Part shown: positions 1-10,208 of the stretch, piece after piece
Position numbering within the stretch: the stretch's first letter is position 1
How the letters are laid out: every line of letters starts with the position of its first letter
Assembly: GCF_000420265.1 (NCBI RefSeq)
Contig: NZ_ATUP01000001.1
Coordinates: forward strand, 1,550,001-1,614,000
Direction: 5' to 3'
Source of the DNA: Oceanicaulis alexandrii DSM 11625
Lineage (GTDB): Bacteria > Pseudomonadota > Alphaproteobacteria > Caulobacterales > Maricaulaceae
Length of the DNA stretch: 64,000 bases
Notes under the pieces: model-generated
Told to the model about the DNA's origin: nothing
Databases searched by the model: none
What the model saw: the letters and a program-made list of their open reading frames with translations, nothing else
Made by a program: the position numbers and the translations under genes

Positions 1-10
1 CGTGAAGGGA

Positions 11-736
11 TTAGCGCGATGCTTCGTCCCGCAAGTTCCTGACGTTCTCTTCAGCCACGTCCGCGGCTTCCCGACCGCGATCCTCGGCGGTGTTGACGGA
101 TTCCGTGACCACTTCAGACACTGCGTCGAGACCGTACGCCAGGCCGCAGCGCGCATGATAATCCTGGATATGGCCTGAAATCAGTGTCAACGCGCCCTCT
201 CCGTCGCTGGCGAGGATGCGCTGGCTGAGTTCAGTGCGCATCTCGGTGCGGCGCGAGCGTACGGCGCTTTGCAGCGTCCGCGTCGACTGGCTTTCCAGAA
301 TGGTGTCTTCCAGCGTGCTTTGCGCGCCGGTGAAGAAGGTGGAGATGCCCGCCAACAAGTTGGCGCTGCGTTGCGGCGCGGATAGGCCCGCCGCCGTTGA
401 GGTTCCCAGCGCCACCAGGCTGAGCGAGGCGCGTGTGGTGTTCGCGGTGGTGGTGATGGAAGCGAAATACTCGTCACACTGCCGGTCGGATTCCGAAATC
501 AGCAGCATGGCTGTGGCGCGGTCCAGACGATCGTTGCGCGGCGCGCTGGCGCGGGCGGCCAGCACAGCCGACGCCTCCAGCGGTTCGTCGCCGGTATGGT
601 TGATCTGCAGGCTGCGCGCTGTTTCAGCAGAGAGCGTCAAGGGTCGCCATTGCGGCATCCCGTCAACCGCATCGCTGAACGAGCTGCAGCCTGTCAGACA
701 AGCCCCAGCAGCAAGACTGAAAAGAATTCTGATCAT
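11..736 (-). CDS. Hypothetical lipoprotein, 241 aa
   Basis: The protein begins with a short hydrophobic signal and a lipobox (LTGC, Cys17), so it is probably a lipid-anchored envelope protein. After the anchor it is mostly helical, polar and Ala/Ser/Thr-rich, with no enzyme motif that I recognise. Cys87 and Cys196 could form a disulfide. The C-terminal 40 residues are strongly charged (Glu/Arg/Asp) and probably helical. A G-rich stretch (CTGGGGGCG) lies 3-10 bases before the ATG and may serve as a ribosome binding site. The gene appears to be transcribed alone. Its function is unknown; the lipoprotein assignment is the secure part. Confidence 0.75.
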   Translation of the reverse strand: MIRILFSLAAGACLTGCSSFSDAVDGMPQWRPLTLSAETARSLQINHTGDEPLEASAVLAARASAPRNDRLDRATAMLLISESDRQCDEYFASITTTANTTRASLSLVALGTSTAAGLSAPQRSANLLAGISTFFTGAQSTLEDTILESQSTRTLQSAVRSRRTEMRTELSQRILASDGEGALTLISGHIQDYHARCGLAYGLDAVSEVVTESVNTAEDRGREAADVAEENVRNLRDEASR

Positions 737-838
737 GAACGCCCCCAGAGCTGGTTGATGGCCTCACCATATCAACCCATGGGGGAATGTGAATAATAAT
801 AGTACCCGCTTTCAGGCGCGGGTTTGAGTTTGGACGAG

Positions 839-869
839 AAAAAAGGGCGGCTCATCGAGCCGCCCTTTT
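839..869 (-). terminator. Rho-independent terminator of the glycine-zipper lipoprotein gene
   Basis: A perfect 13-bp stem (AAAAGGGCGGCTC pairing with GAGCCGCCCTTTT) has a 3-base loop, ATC. Read on the minus strand it is followed by a run of six T, and it sits just past the stop of the gene at 890-1258. Confidence 0.85.
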
Positions 870-889
870 GCATTAAGTTGTTTGAAGGC

Positions 890-1258
890 CTAGCGGCGCG
901 GGGCGCGGGTGCGCGGCTCGCCATTCGCCCAGAACGTGTCGCCCGTGCGGTAATCGGTGTAATAGGAGCGTCCCGAATACTGATCGTAGATCAGTTCTGA
1001 ATGATTGGGATTGTTGGGGTTGTGGCCGCAGCCGCCCGGACGGGTGCACCCATAGGCCGCGCCAGCTGCAGCGCCGACGCCTGCGCCGATCAGCGCGCCG
1101 GTTTCCGCGTTGCCTGACCCCACATTGTTGCCGATGATCGCGCCAGCGACAGCCCCGACGCCTGCGCCCACACCAGCGCCGCGAACGCCCTGGTTGGTCG
1201 CACAAGCGGTCAGCGCCAGAGGCGCAGCGATCATGATAGCGATAAGACCTTTAGTCAT
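890..1258 (-). CDS. Glycine-zipper 2TM lipoprotein
   Basis: A small outer-membrane-type lipoprotein with signal peptide and lipobox (LTAC), then a Gly/Ala-rich segment built of GxxxG steps (GAGVGAGVGAVAGA and a second similar run). This is the pattern of glycine-zipper domains that pack two membrane helices. The C-terminus is polar, with Asn/Tyr/Arg and a Cys pair around CTRPGGCG. I chose the ATG at 1258 because AAAGGAG lies eight bases upstream; an upstream in-frame ATG at 1312 has no such site and would spoil the signal peptide. A strong terminator follows. Relatives are small envelope lipoproteins of the Rz/SlyB type; the exact role is unknown. Confidence 0.8.
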   Translation of the reverse strand: MTKGLIAIMIAAPLALTACATNQGVRGAGVGAGVGAVAGAIIGNNVGSGNAETGALIGAGVGAAAGAAYGCTRPGGCGHNPNNPNHSELIYDQYSGRSYYTDYRTGDTFWANGEPRTRAPRR

Positions 1259-1366
1259 GGCGCAAACTCCTTTGCTCGCGCCCATTCCCAGCCGGACGCT
1301 CGTGTCGATCATGTCAGGACAAGCTGGGCGGAAACAAGGCCCGGACGTGTCTGTTTGTTGAAATTT

Positions 1367-1984
1367 TCAGGTCACTCGGCGCAGGGTCAGATTGAGCCGT
1401 CCCGGCCGCCAGTCTGGCGGCAGCACCGTCGAGCTGCCTGCATAAATCCGGTCCACGCCATGATGAAAGCGGCGGCTTTCCCCGCCAAGCACCACCACAT
1501 CACCGGAATTGAGGCGCAGCGAGCGCGTCGCCCCCTTGCGGGTCGGCCCTCCAAGACGAAAACGGGCCGAATCTCCCAAGGATACCGACACCACCGGCGC
1601 GGTCTTCGCGTCTTCATCCGCATCCACATGAAGGCCCATGCGCGCATCGGGCCCATACCAGTTCACCAGACAGGCCTGGGGCGGATCGGGCCAGCCTGAA
1701 ACGGCGTCCCACAAGGCGAGCAGTGTTTCGGGAATGTCGGGCCAGGGCTGATCTGTGACCGGATGACGGCTCTGATAGCGATAACCGCCCTGCTTGTCGG
1801 TCATCCAGCCCAGCGGACCCAGATTGGTCATTTTCACGCTCAAGGGCTTGCCGGTGCGCGGCATGGCGGGCTGATACAGCGGTGAGCGCGCGACACGCTC
1901 TAAAATCTCAAGCGCCAGCGCGTCTTGCGCGTCGCGATCAAACCAGCCCGTGTGAAGGGCGAAACCGTCTGATGTCTCGATCAT
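1367..1984 (-). CDS. alkB: AlkB-type 2-oxoglutarate/Fe(II) dioxygenase (DNA/RNA alkylation repair)
   Basis: Oxidative demethylase of the AlkB family, which removes methyl groups from 1-methyladenine and 3-methylcytosine using 2-oxoglutarate, iron and oxygen. The iron triad is present: His119 and Asp121 (HVDADE) and His175 (in RRFHHG). The 2-oxoglutarate arginines are at 196 and 202 (RLNLTLR). The GGESR motif before the last His and the length (205 aa) match E. coli AlkB (216 aa). It is divergent from the flavoprotein gene at 2078 and shares a short promoter region with it. No LexA or Ada site is visible upstream. It belongs to a different branch from the second AlkB at 22974. Confidence 0.9.
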   Translation of the reverse strand: MIETSDGFALHTGWFDRDAQDALALEILERVARSPLYQPAMPRTGKPLSVKMTNLGPLGWMTDKQGGYRYQSRHPVTDQPWPDIPETLLALWDAVSGWPDPPQACLVNWYGPDARMGLHVDADEDAKTAPVVSVSLGDSARFRLGGPTRKGATRSLRLNSGDVVVLGGESRRFHHGVDRIYAGSSTVLPPDWRPGRLNLTLRRVT

Positions 1985-2077
1985 GGCGTGATCACGTCCC
2001 TGTCACGACTCCGCCAGCATGGTTCAGCTTTGCGGCCCGCCGGTCTAGGCTGGATCAGCTTTATTGCGGGGGAAGAC

Positions 2078-3577
2078 ATGATACCGTCCTGGGTGCTGGA
2101 TGTTCTGGGGGTGATGGCGCAGCTCTTCATCGTTCTGGTCGGGGCCGTGGCTGCTCTGATCGTATTGTTCTGGCTTATTGATTCCAATCAACGCGCCGAC
2201 GCGGTGCGCCGCAATTATCCGGTTGTGGGCCGGTTCCGTTCGCTGTTCATCCGGCTGGGCGAGTTTTTCCGAACCTATATGTTTGCGCTCGACCGTGAGG
2301 AATTGCCCTTCAACCGCGCCGAACGTGAAGCGGTGAACCGGATGAGCCAGGGGCATGGCAATATCATCCCGTTCGGCTCGACCAAATTGCTGACGCCTGT
2401 AGGTACGGTGCTGTTCGTCAATTGTGCTTATCCCGTGCTGGAACAGGATGTGGCGCAAACCCAGCCCTGCGAGTTCGGCCCCTACGCTGACACGCCTTAT
2501 CGGGCGCCCTCTGTCTTCAATATATCCGGCATGAGCTATGGCGCTTTGTCAAAACCTGCGGTGCGCGCGCTGTCGCTGGGCGCGGCTAAGGCCGGAATCT
2601 GGATGAATACCGGCGAAGGCGGGCTCAGTCCCATGCATCTGGAAGGCGGGGGCGACATCGTTTTCCAGATCGGCACGGCCAAATACGGCGTGCGCGACAA
2701 GGATGGGCTGATGTCGGACGACAAGCTGCGCGAGATCGCCGCCCACGACACCGTGCGGATGTTTGAGGTCAAGCTCGCGCAGGGCGCCAAGCCGGGCAAG
2801 GGCGGCCTGTTGCCCGGCGAGAAGGTCAACAAAGAAATTGCGAAGATCCGTGGCATCGAACCGTTCAAGGATTCCGTCTCGCCCAATCGTCATCCTGAAA
2901 TCTTCGATAATGGCTCGCTGCTCGATTTCATCGCCCATGTGCGCAGCGTCACCGGCAAACCGACAGGCATAAAGACGGTGATCGGCGCCTATGGATGGCT
3001 GGAGGAGCTGTGTGATCTGATCTGGGAGCGCGGGATTGAGAGCGCGCCCGATTTCATCACCATTGATTCAGGCGATGGCGGCACTGGCGCAGCGCCCATG
3101 CCGCTGATGGACAATGTGGGGCTGACCGTGCGTGAAGCCTTGCCGCTGGTCTGCGACATCCTCATCCGCAAAGGGCTCAAGGACCGGATCCGAATTGTGG
3201 TCTCCGGCAAGATGATCACCCCGTCCGGGGTCGCCTGGGCCCTGGCGGTGGGGGCGGATGCGGTGGTCTCCGCGCGCGGTTTCATGTTCTCGATCGGCTG
3301 CATCCAGTCGCTCAAATGCGACAAGAATACCTGCCCGACCGGTGTGACCACGCACAAGAAATCGCTTCAGCGCGGGCTTCAGCCCAAGCAAAAATCGGTG
3401 AAGGCGGCGGAATACGCCAAGGCGATGATCAAGGATGTGGAGATGATCGCCCATTCATGCGGCGTGCCCGAGCCGCGCGCCCTCAAACGCAAGCATGTGC
3501 GTGTGGTGGGCGCGGACGGGACGACCCGGCCGCTTGATGAGATCATGCCCTATCCAGAGGTGGAGCCGAGATCCTGA
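2078..3577 (+). CDS. FMN-binding glutamate synthase family protein
   Basis: The 499-aa protein has one N-terminal membrane helix (residues about 5-30) and then a domain like the FMN/synthase barrel of GltB. Characteristic stretches are NISGMSYGALS, GEGGLSPMH, DSGDGGTGAAP and the cluster motif CDKNTCPTGV, equivalent to the 3Fe-4S-binding loop of glutamate synthase. It lacks the glutaminase domain, so it cannot be a complete glutamate synthase; family members are usually annotated as GltB-like and the physiological reaction is not settled. The ATG at 2078 follows GGGGGAAG. A small membrane-protein gene follows 25 bases downstream and may be co-transcribed. Confidence 0.85.
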   Translation: MIPSWVLDVLGVMAQLFIVLVGAVAALIVLFWLIDSNQRADAVRRNYPVVGRFRSLFIRLGEFFRTYMFALDREELPFNRAEREAVNRMSQGHGNIIPFGSTKLLTPVGTVLFVNCAYPVLEQDVAQTQPCEFGPYADTPYRAPSVFNISGMSYGALSKPAVRALSLGAAKAGIWMNTGEGGLSPMHLEGGGDIVFQIGTAKYGVRDKDGLMSDDKLREIAAHDTVRMFEVKLAQGAKPGKGGLLPGEKVNKEIAKIRGIEPFKDSVSPNRHPEIFDNGSLLDFIAHVRSVTGKPTGIKTVIGAYGWLEELCDLIWERGIESAPDFITIDSGDGGTGAAPMPLMDNVGLTVREALPLVCDILIRKGLKDRIRIVVSGKMITPSGVAWALAVGADAVVSARGFMFSIGCIQSLKCDKNTCPTGVTTHKKSLQRGLQPKQKSVKAAEYAKAMIKDVEMIAHSCGVPEPRALKRKHVRVVGADGTTRPLDEIMPYPEVEPRS

Positions 3578-3602
3578 GGTTTGCTGAAAGGGAGCGCCCG
3601 CG

Positions 3603-3953
3603 ATGATTGTTCTGATCCAGCTTGCGCATTCCCTGATCTATGTGCTGGTGGTGCTGTGCATCATCGGCGTGTGGGTGTTTGCGCTGACCGGGCGGGCGCG
3701 CAAGCTGTTGATTGTCACGCTGGGCGGGCCGATCCTGATCGGACTGGGCCTGATCCTGAACGATGGCGAATGCGTCTTTCAAAGCTGGGCCCGCGCCCTG
3801 ACGGACACGCCGGAGGGCGTGTGGAGCCGGGACCTTCTGTTTCTGCCTGAAGCGGTGGCGCGCAATACGCCCTGGATCTTCACACCCATTTTCCTCCTCG
3901 GCGCCGGACTGGCGCTGTATCGGATAGGGCGACATAACCGCCTGAATGCGTAA
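3603..3953 (+). CDS. Small membrane protein, 116 aa
   Basis: I do not recognise the family. The sequence predicts three membrane segments: residues about 5-27, 34-52 and 90-108. The loop between helices 2 and 3 (NDGECVFQSWARAL) is likely outside the cytoplasm. A GGGAGC site lies upstream of the ATG. Its position directly after the FMN-binding GltB-like gene suggests a shared transcript. It resembles, in size and topology only, DUF2784-type small membrane proteins; I do not assign it there. Confidence 0.65.
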   Translation: MIVLIQLAHSLIYVLVVLCIIGVWVFALTGRARKLLIVTLGGPILIGLGLILNDGECVFQSWARALTDTPEGVWSRDLLFLPEAVARNTPWIFTPIFLLGAGLALYRIGRHNRLNA

Positions 3954-3959
3954 GCAGCC

Positions 3960-3991
3960 CTTGCGCCCCCGCGCCCGCCTTCCTAAATCGC
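3960..3991 (+). promoter_or_regulatory. Candidate heat-shock (RpoH) promoter of dnaK
   Basis: CTTG at 3960-3963 is followed after 18 bases by CCTAAATCG at 3982-3990. This resembles the alphaproteobacterial sigma-32 pattern (CTTG, then CYTATNT). It would give a leader of nearly 190 bases before dnaK. No CIRCE element is visible. It is a pattern match only. Confidence 0.4.
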
Positions 3992-4186
3992 CCCATGACA
4001 CGCATGGCTTTTCACAAAGCCGTGACAGTGAAGACCATCAAAGCGGTCCAAGAGCAGTCGCTTGAGGACCAAGTTGTTGAAAATTTGAACGCGAGCAAAT
4101 AGGGGGGCGGCTCCGGCGAGAGGGAAGCGCTTCGGGCTTCTCACCACCCCGCCCCGCCCCGCCGCTAAACAGGAGAGACGCACGCG

Positions 4187-6103
<1,917 letters not shown>

Positions 6104-6121
6104 GTCTGATCCAGACGCGGC

Positions 6122-6157
6122 GCGCGGCCCCGTCCCGCACCCGGGGCGGGGCCGCGC
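6122..6157 (+). terminator. Intercistronic GC-rich hairpin between dnaK and dnaJ
   Basis: An 11-bp perfect stem (GCGCGGCCCCG with CGGGGCCGCGC) can be extended inward by about four pairs. Only a weak pyrimidine tract (TGCTTCTGTCT) follows. It may partly terminate transcription or stabilise the dnaK message so that dnaJ is made at a lower level. Confidence 0.5.
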
Positions 6158-6194
6158 TGCTTCTGTCTAAACGTCAAGCAAGCGGACCCTACGC

Positions 6195-7382
6195 ATGAGC
6201 AAACGCGATTATTACGAGGTTCTGGGCGTCGCCAAGGACGCGGACGCGAAAGCGATCAAGTCGGCTTATCGCAAGCTGGCGATGAAATACCATCCCGACC
6301 AGAACCCGGATGACGCCGAAGCCGAAGCCAAGTTCAAGGAAGTGGGCGAGGCTTACGCCATCCTGTCGGATGCGGACAAGCGCGCCGCCTATGACCGCAT
6401 GGGCCACGCGGCGTTTCAGCAAGGCGGCGCAGGCGGCGGCCATCCGTTCGGCGGCGGCGCCGGATCGGCGGACTTCGCCGATATTTTCGAACAGGTGTTT
6501 GGCGACGCCTTTGGCATGGGCGGCGGACGCCGCGGTGGCGGCGGACGCCGGTCTGGTCCCGCCCGCGGCTCGGATCTGCGCTATGACATGCAGATCAGCC
6601 TGGAAGAAGCCTATCACGGCAAGGACGCCAATATCCGCGTGCCCACCACCGTGACCTGTGAACGTTGCGAAGGCGATGGCGCCGAGCAGGGTACGGGCGT
6701 CACCACGTGTGAAACCTGTGGGGGCGCGGGCCGGATCCGCCGCACCCAGGGCTTTTTCACCATGGAGCAGAGCTGTCCCACCTGCGGCGGGCGTGGTTCG
6801 TACGTCGAAACGCCGTGTCAGGAATGCGACGGGGCGGGCCGGGTACGCAAAACCCGCGATCTGCGCGTCCAGATTCCGGCGGGTGTTGAAGACGGCATGC
6901 GCATTCGTCTGGCGGGAGAAGGCGAAGCGGGCGCCCGCGGCGGCCCCAAGGGCGATCTGTACATCTTCGTCTCTGTCGGCGCGCATGACTTGTTCGAGCG
7001 GGACGGCCCCAATCTGTATTGCCGCGCGCCCGTGTCCATGGTGACCGCTGCGCTGGGCGGCGAGATTGACGCGCCGACCATTGATGGCGGCAAGGTCAAG
7101 ATCCGCATCCCCGAAGGCGCCCAGACCGGCGAACGCATGCGCTTGCGCAACAAGGGCATGGTCAAGCTCAATGGTGGCGGCGCTCGCGGCGACATGTATG
7201 TGGAGCTGTTTGTGGAGACCCCGCGCAAAATGACTGAGCGGCAAAAAGAAATCCTGCGTGAGTTTTGCGAGATTTCCGGCGATGGCTGCAATCCTGAGAG
7301 CGACGGGTTTTTTAACAAGGTTCGGCGTTTCTGGGACGATCTGAACGGCGAGGACGAGCACGGCCAGCGCCCCGAGGCGTAA
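6195..7382 (+). CDS. dnaJ: Co-chaperone DnaJ (Hsp40)
   Basis: Stimulates DnaK ATPase and delivers substrates. The J domain (residues 1-70) carries the HPD motif (YHPDQNP). A Gly-rich linker follows, with GGG repeats to about residue 125. The zinc-binding domain has four CxxCxGxG-type repeats ([32 protein letters not shown]). Two beta-barrel substrate domains complete a 395-aa type I DnaJ. It is in tandem with dnaK and probably shares its heat-shock transcript. Confidence 0.97.
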   Translation: MSKRDYYEVLGVAKDADAKAIKSAYRKLAMKYHPDQNPDDAEAEAKFKEVGEAYAILSDADKRAAYDRMGHAAFQQGGAGGGHPFGGGAGSADFADIFEQVFGDAFGMGGGRRGGGGRRSGPARGSDLRYDMQISLEEAYHGKDANIRVPTTVTCERCEGDGAEQGTGVTTCETCGGAGRIRRTQGFFTMEQSCPTCGGRGSYVETPCQECDGAGRVRKTRDLRVQIPAGVEDGMRIRLAGEGEAGARGGPKGDLYIFVSVGAHDLFERDGPNLYCRAPVSMVTAALGGEIDAPTIDGGKVKIRIPEGAQTGERMRLRNKGMVKLNGGGARGDMYVELFVETPRKMTERQKEILREFCEISGDGCNPESDGFFNKVRRFWDDLNGEDEHGQRPEA

Positions 7383-7457
7383 TCTTTCAGCTGTTGGGGC
7401 GTTACGCTTTCTTCACGCAAACGCGCGATGACCAATCGTCAGGTTGTGAGGGGCGTC

Positions 7458-8276
7458 ATGTCAGGATCCAGCATTCATATCGCCGTCACCGGCATTTCAG
7501 GTCGATTGGGCCGCGCCATCGCGACAGAAGTGATCCGCGCCAACGATCTGTCGCTGGTGGGCGGCATGGTCAGCTCGGACTCTCCCAATCTGGGCGCCGA
7601 TCTGGGGGAGATGTGCGCGTCTGGCTTCATGGGGATCGACGCTGTCGTCTCTTTGGAACAGGCTGCGGATCAGGCCGATGTCCTGATCGACGCGTCTTTG
7701 CCCAAGGTGACAAGTGCGATTGCGCCGCGACTGGCGTCCATGGGCCATCGCGCCCTGGTCACCGGCGTGACTGGGCTGGATGACGAGCAGCAGGCGGCTC
7801 TGCATCAGGCCGCCGAGGTCATCCCTGTCCTTCAGGCGAGCAATTTCTCTCTCGGCGTGGCGCTGGTCGAACGTCTGCTCGCACAGGCCGCGAAAGCGCT
7901 GACGGCTGAACATTTTGATATCGAGATCATCGAAGCGCATCACAAACGCAAGGCCGATGCGCCTTCGGGGACGGCGTTGAGTCTGGGTGAAACGGCGGCC
8001 AATGCGCGCGGCGTGGCGCTTGAGGACGTCGCCCAGTTCAACAGGCCGCGCCATGACGGGCATCGCCCGATGGGCGCCATCGGTTTCTCCGCCATTCGCG
8101 GCGGCGGCGTCGTGGGCGAGCATGAAGCGCGCTTCCTCTCGGCGTTTGAGGAAGTCAGCATTTCTCACAAGGCCTATGACCGGTTCATCTTCGCCCAGGG
8201 CGCGCTGGAGGCGGCGCGCTGGATAAAGGGCAAGGCGCCGGGGCTTTATTCCATGCAGGACGTTCTGGGTGACTGA
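7458..8276 (+). CDS. dapB: 4-hydroxy-tetrahydrodipicolinate reductase
   Basis: Reduces 4-hydroxy-tetrahydrodipicolinate with NAD(P)H in the diaminopimelate/lysine pathway, which supplies peptidoglycan. The N-terminal Rossmann motif reads VTGISGRLGRAI, and the catalytic signature EAHHKRKADAPSGTA is intact. I chose the ATG at 7458 because GAGGGG precedes it closely; an in-frame ATG at 7428 has no site and would add ten residues. The resulting 272 aa match E. coli DapB (273 aa). The stop overlaps the GTG of the next gene by 8 bases, so the two are probably translationally coupled. Confidence 0.95.
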   Translation: MSGSSIHIAVTGISGRLGRAIATEVIRANDLSLVGGMVSSDSPNLGADLGEMCASGFMGIDAVVSLEQAADQADVLIDASLPKVTSAIAPRLASMGHRALVTGVTGLDDEQQAALHQAAEVIPVLQASNFSLGVALVERLLAQAAKALTAEHFDIEIIEAHHKRKADAPSGTALSLGETAANARGVALEDVAQFNRPRHDGHRPMGAIGFSAIRGGGVVGEHEARFLSAFEEVSISHKAYDRFIFAQGALEAARWIKGKAPGLYSMQDVLGD

Positions 8277-9312
8277 GACGGCTGACACGCTGCGCGGACC
8301 CTATCTCGAGGTCCGACTGCACCAGATGTCGCCTTTTCCGCCCGTGCTGAACGGGGTGTTGGTGAGCGCCTGTCTGTATGGCTTGTATCTGTTGCTCTCT
8401 ATGCAAGTGGGCCAGCCGATCATCGAGCCTGCGGCTCAGGGCGTGCGGTTTAACCCGGCGGCCTGGGCGGCGCTTGTCGTCTGTTTGATCTTTGGCGTGG
8501 CCACAACCATGCCGGCGATTACGCAAGCGCAATGGCGCGCCTCCTTGCCTCAGTTGCACACGGTTCTGGACGCCGAGGGGCAGGGTAAAGCTGAACAGAT
8601 CGCCATTGGGCCGACACGGCGTCAGTCGCGGACGTCTCTATTGGCCTTCGTGATCGGGGCGATTGTCGGTTTGTTGGTCAATATCTGGCTTTTGAACCCG
8701 CCCAACATGCCGTGGCGAGACTACTGGACGTCCATATCGCCATTCTTCGCCATCATGAACACGGTTGTGTTCGGGCTCGCAGCGCGGGGCGGTTATATGG
8801 TGCGGTATGAAGACCGCGAGATGAAGCGCCTGGTGGAAAACCATCTTCAGGTTGATCTGGCGCATCTGGAGCGCAATCAGGTGTTTGGGCGGCTGGCCCT
8901 GCGCGGGGCGTTGGCCTGGCTGGTGATGACAGCAGTCATCTTGCTGTTTTTTGTGGAATCGACGCCCGCTCTGATTTCAGCGACGGCGTTAGGGTTTGCG
9001 CTGTTGGCAGCGGTTTACGCCTTCGCGAGCACGATAGGGCCTGTGGTGCGAAAATGCTCTGACGTGCGCGATGAAACGCTAAAAGCGGTGCGCGAGCGCA
9101 TTCAGGCCCGCGCCAGCGCCATGATGGGTGAGAGATCGGACGAAGCGTCGCCTGTGTCAGAGCTGATCGCTTATGAAGCCTGGCTGGAGAAACTGCCCGT
9201 TTGGCCGATCTCCGCGCCTGTGACCCGGCGTCTGGCGCTCTATGGTTTCATTCCGGTGTTGGCCTGGTTCGGCTCGGCGGCGGCTGAACTTGTTCTCAAC
9301 CGCTTCTCCTGA
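8269..9312 (+). CDS. Polytopic membrane protein, 347 aa, coupled to dapB
   Basis: I do not recognise the family. Six membrane segments are predicted, near residues 24-44, 62-82, 124-144, 156-172, 213-233 and 235-258, with another hydrophobic stretch at the C-terminus (325-342). A charged region (residues 260-310) probably lies in the cytoplasm. The start is GTG inside dapB (8-base overlap). It ends convergently with the next minus-strand gene; both stop codons lie inside a 12-bp palindrome (CCTGAATTCAGG). The coupling to dapB may simply reflect gene packing. Confidence 0.7.
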   Translation: MTETADTLRGPYLEVRLHQMSPFPPVLNGVLVSACLYGLYLLLSMQVGQPIIEPAAQGVRFNPAAWAALVVCLIFGVATTMPAITQAQWRASLPQLHTVLDAEGQGKAEQIAIGPTRRQSRTSLLAFVIGAIVGLLVNIWLLNPPNMPWRDYWTSISPFFAIMNTVVFGLAARGGYMVRYEDREMKRLVENHLQVDLAHLERNQVFGRLALRGALAWLVMTAVILLFFVESTPALISATALGFALLAAVYAFASTIGPVVRKCSDVRDETLKAVRERIQARASAMMGERSDEASPVSELIAYEAWLEKLPVWPISAPVTRRLALYGFIPVLAWFGSAAAELVLNRFS

Positions 9313-9314
9313 AT

Positions 9315-9620
9315 TCAGGCGTGACCGAACAAATCCGGCTGGCGCGTCAGGGTTTCAAAGTCCAGACGCTGCGACGGTCGCCTCAGGCGGGTCAGTGTTC
9401 GGCTGGGCGGCGGCGCCACCATGGGTGCGGGGGATTTGAGCGTCAGGCCAAGCGCGACGGCCTTGGCGCGTATGGCGCTGTCGGGGCGGCCCAGTTTCAG
9501 GCTGATCAGACGCAGGCTGGCGCCCTGGCGCGCAAGCGCCTTGAGCAATTTCACATCCTCGCCGCGCCAGCGCTTGCCGGCGTTGCGGGCATACCCTGCG
9601 GACTTGGTTGCATAGGCCAT
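9315..9620 (-). CDS. Small SANT/helix-turn-helix-like protein under a LexA box
   Basis: The 101-aa basic protein contains a Trp-led three-helix segment at residues about 15-60 (KRWRGEDVKLLKALARQG, then SLRLISLKLGRPDSAIRAKA). This resembles SANT/Myb or resolvase-type DNA-binding helices seen in many small alphaproteobacterial proteins. The tail is Pro/Arg-rich and ends in FETLTRQPDLFG. The ATG at 9620 is set by AAGGAGTG eight bases upstream; a longer open frame upstream would run through the operator and terminator and is not credible. An exact LexA box lies 22-36 bases upstream, so the gene should be induced by DNA damage. Function unknown. Confidence 0.75.
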   Translation of the reverse strand: MAYATKSAGYARNAGKRWRGEDVKLLKALARQGASLRLISLKLGRPDSAIRAKAVALGLTLKSPAPMVAPPPSRTLTRLRRPSQRLDFETLTRQPDLFGHA

Positions 9621-9641
9621 TGTTCCACTCCTTATAGAGTA

Positions 9642-9656
9642 GAACATAAGCGGAAC
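9642..9656 (-). promoter_or_regulatory. LexA (SOS) box, GTTC-N7-GTTC
   Basis: The minus strand reads GTTCCGCTTATGTTC, an exact match to the direct-repeat operator of alphaproteobacterial LexA. It lies just upstream of the ribosome binding site of the gene at 9315-9620. A third GTTC half-site (9663-9666) follows at a spacing of six rather than seven. Confidence 0.8.
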
Positions 9657-9680
9657 ATCCTGGAACGTCAAGAGGGCTGC

Positions 9681-9709
9681 AAAAAGGCCCGCCTTGCGGG
9701 CGGGCCTTT
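9681..9709 (-). terminator. Terminator of glyoxalase I gene
   Basis: A 10-bp stem (AAAGGCCCGC with GCGGGCCTTT) is followed on the minus strand by a T run. It separates gloA from the LexA-boxed gene, so the latter needs its own promoter. Confidence 0.85.
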
Positions 9710-9723
9710 GAGCGCTGACAATC

Positions 9724-10188
9724 TTACCAGCTGCCGGTGTTTTCCATGCTGGCCCAGGGCTCTGAGGCTTCCAGTGCCTCGCCTTGCTGCAGCAGCTCCA
9801 CCGAAATGCCGTCCGGGCTTTTGACAAACGCCATACGGCCGTCCCGCGGCGGGCGGTGGATCACATAACCCATGGCGGCGAGGCGTGCGCACAGGGCGTA
9901 GATGTCTTTCACTTCATAGGCCAGATGGCCGAAATTGCGGCCGCCGGAATAGGGTTCAGGGTCCCAGTTATAGGTCAGCTCGATCATCGGCGCGCCTTTG
10001 GGCAGAAGCTTTGAGTCTGCGTTGACGCCGGATTTGGCGATATCGTCGGGGCTGGCCAGAAAGACGAGGGTGAAACGGCCCGCTTCGTTCTCGCTTCGGC
10101 GCACTTCCTTGAGACCCAGGCCGTCGCAATAGAATTTCAGTGAGGCGTCAATATCGGTGACGCGCACCATGGAATGCAGAAAGTGCAT
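9724..10188 (-). CDS. gloA: Lactoylglutathione lyase (glyoxalase I)
   Basis: Converts the hemithioacetal of methylglyoxal and glutathione to S-lactoylglutathione, the first step of methylglyoxal removal. The four metal ligands fit the family: His5, Glu70 (in PMIELTYNW), His88 (in FGHLAYEV) and Glu131 (in ISVELLQQ). The pattern FYCDGLGLKEVRR is typical of the N-terminal module. The 154-aa length with no long insertion between the modules suggests a Ni-type bacterial enzyme like E. coli GlxI. It ends at a clear terminator. Confidence 0.95.
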   Translation of the reverse strand: MHFLHSMVRVTDIDASLKFYCDGLGLKEVRRSENEAGRFTLVFLASPDDIAKSGVNADSKLLPKGAPMIELTYNWDPEPYSGGRNFGHLAYEVKDIYALCARLAAMGYVIHRPPRDGRMAFVKSPDGISVELLQQGEALEASEPWASMENTGSW

Positions 10189-10208
10189 TTAAGGCTCCTT
10201 TGAGAGGC

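Noticed and set aside
9653-9666. A second LexA box overlapping the first
   Set aside because: The half-sites are spaced six instead of seven bases, so it is not a proper operator.
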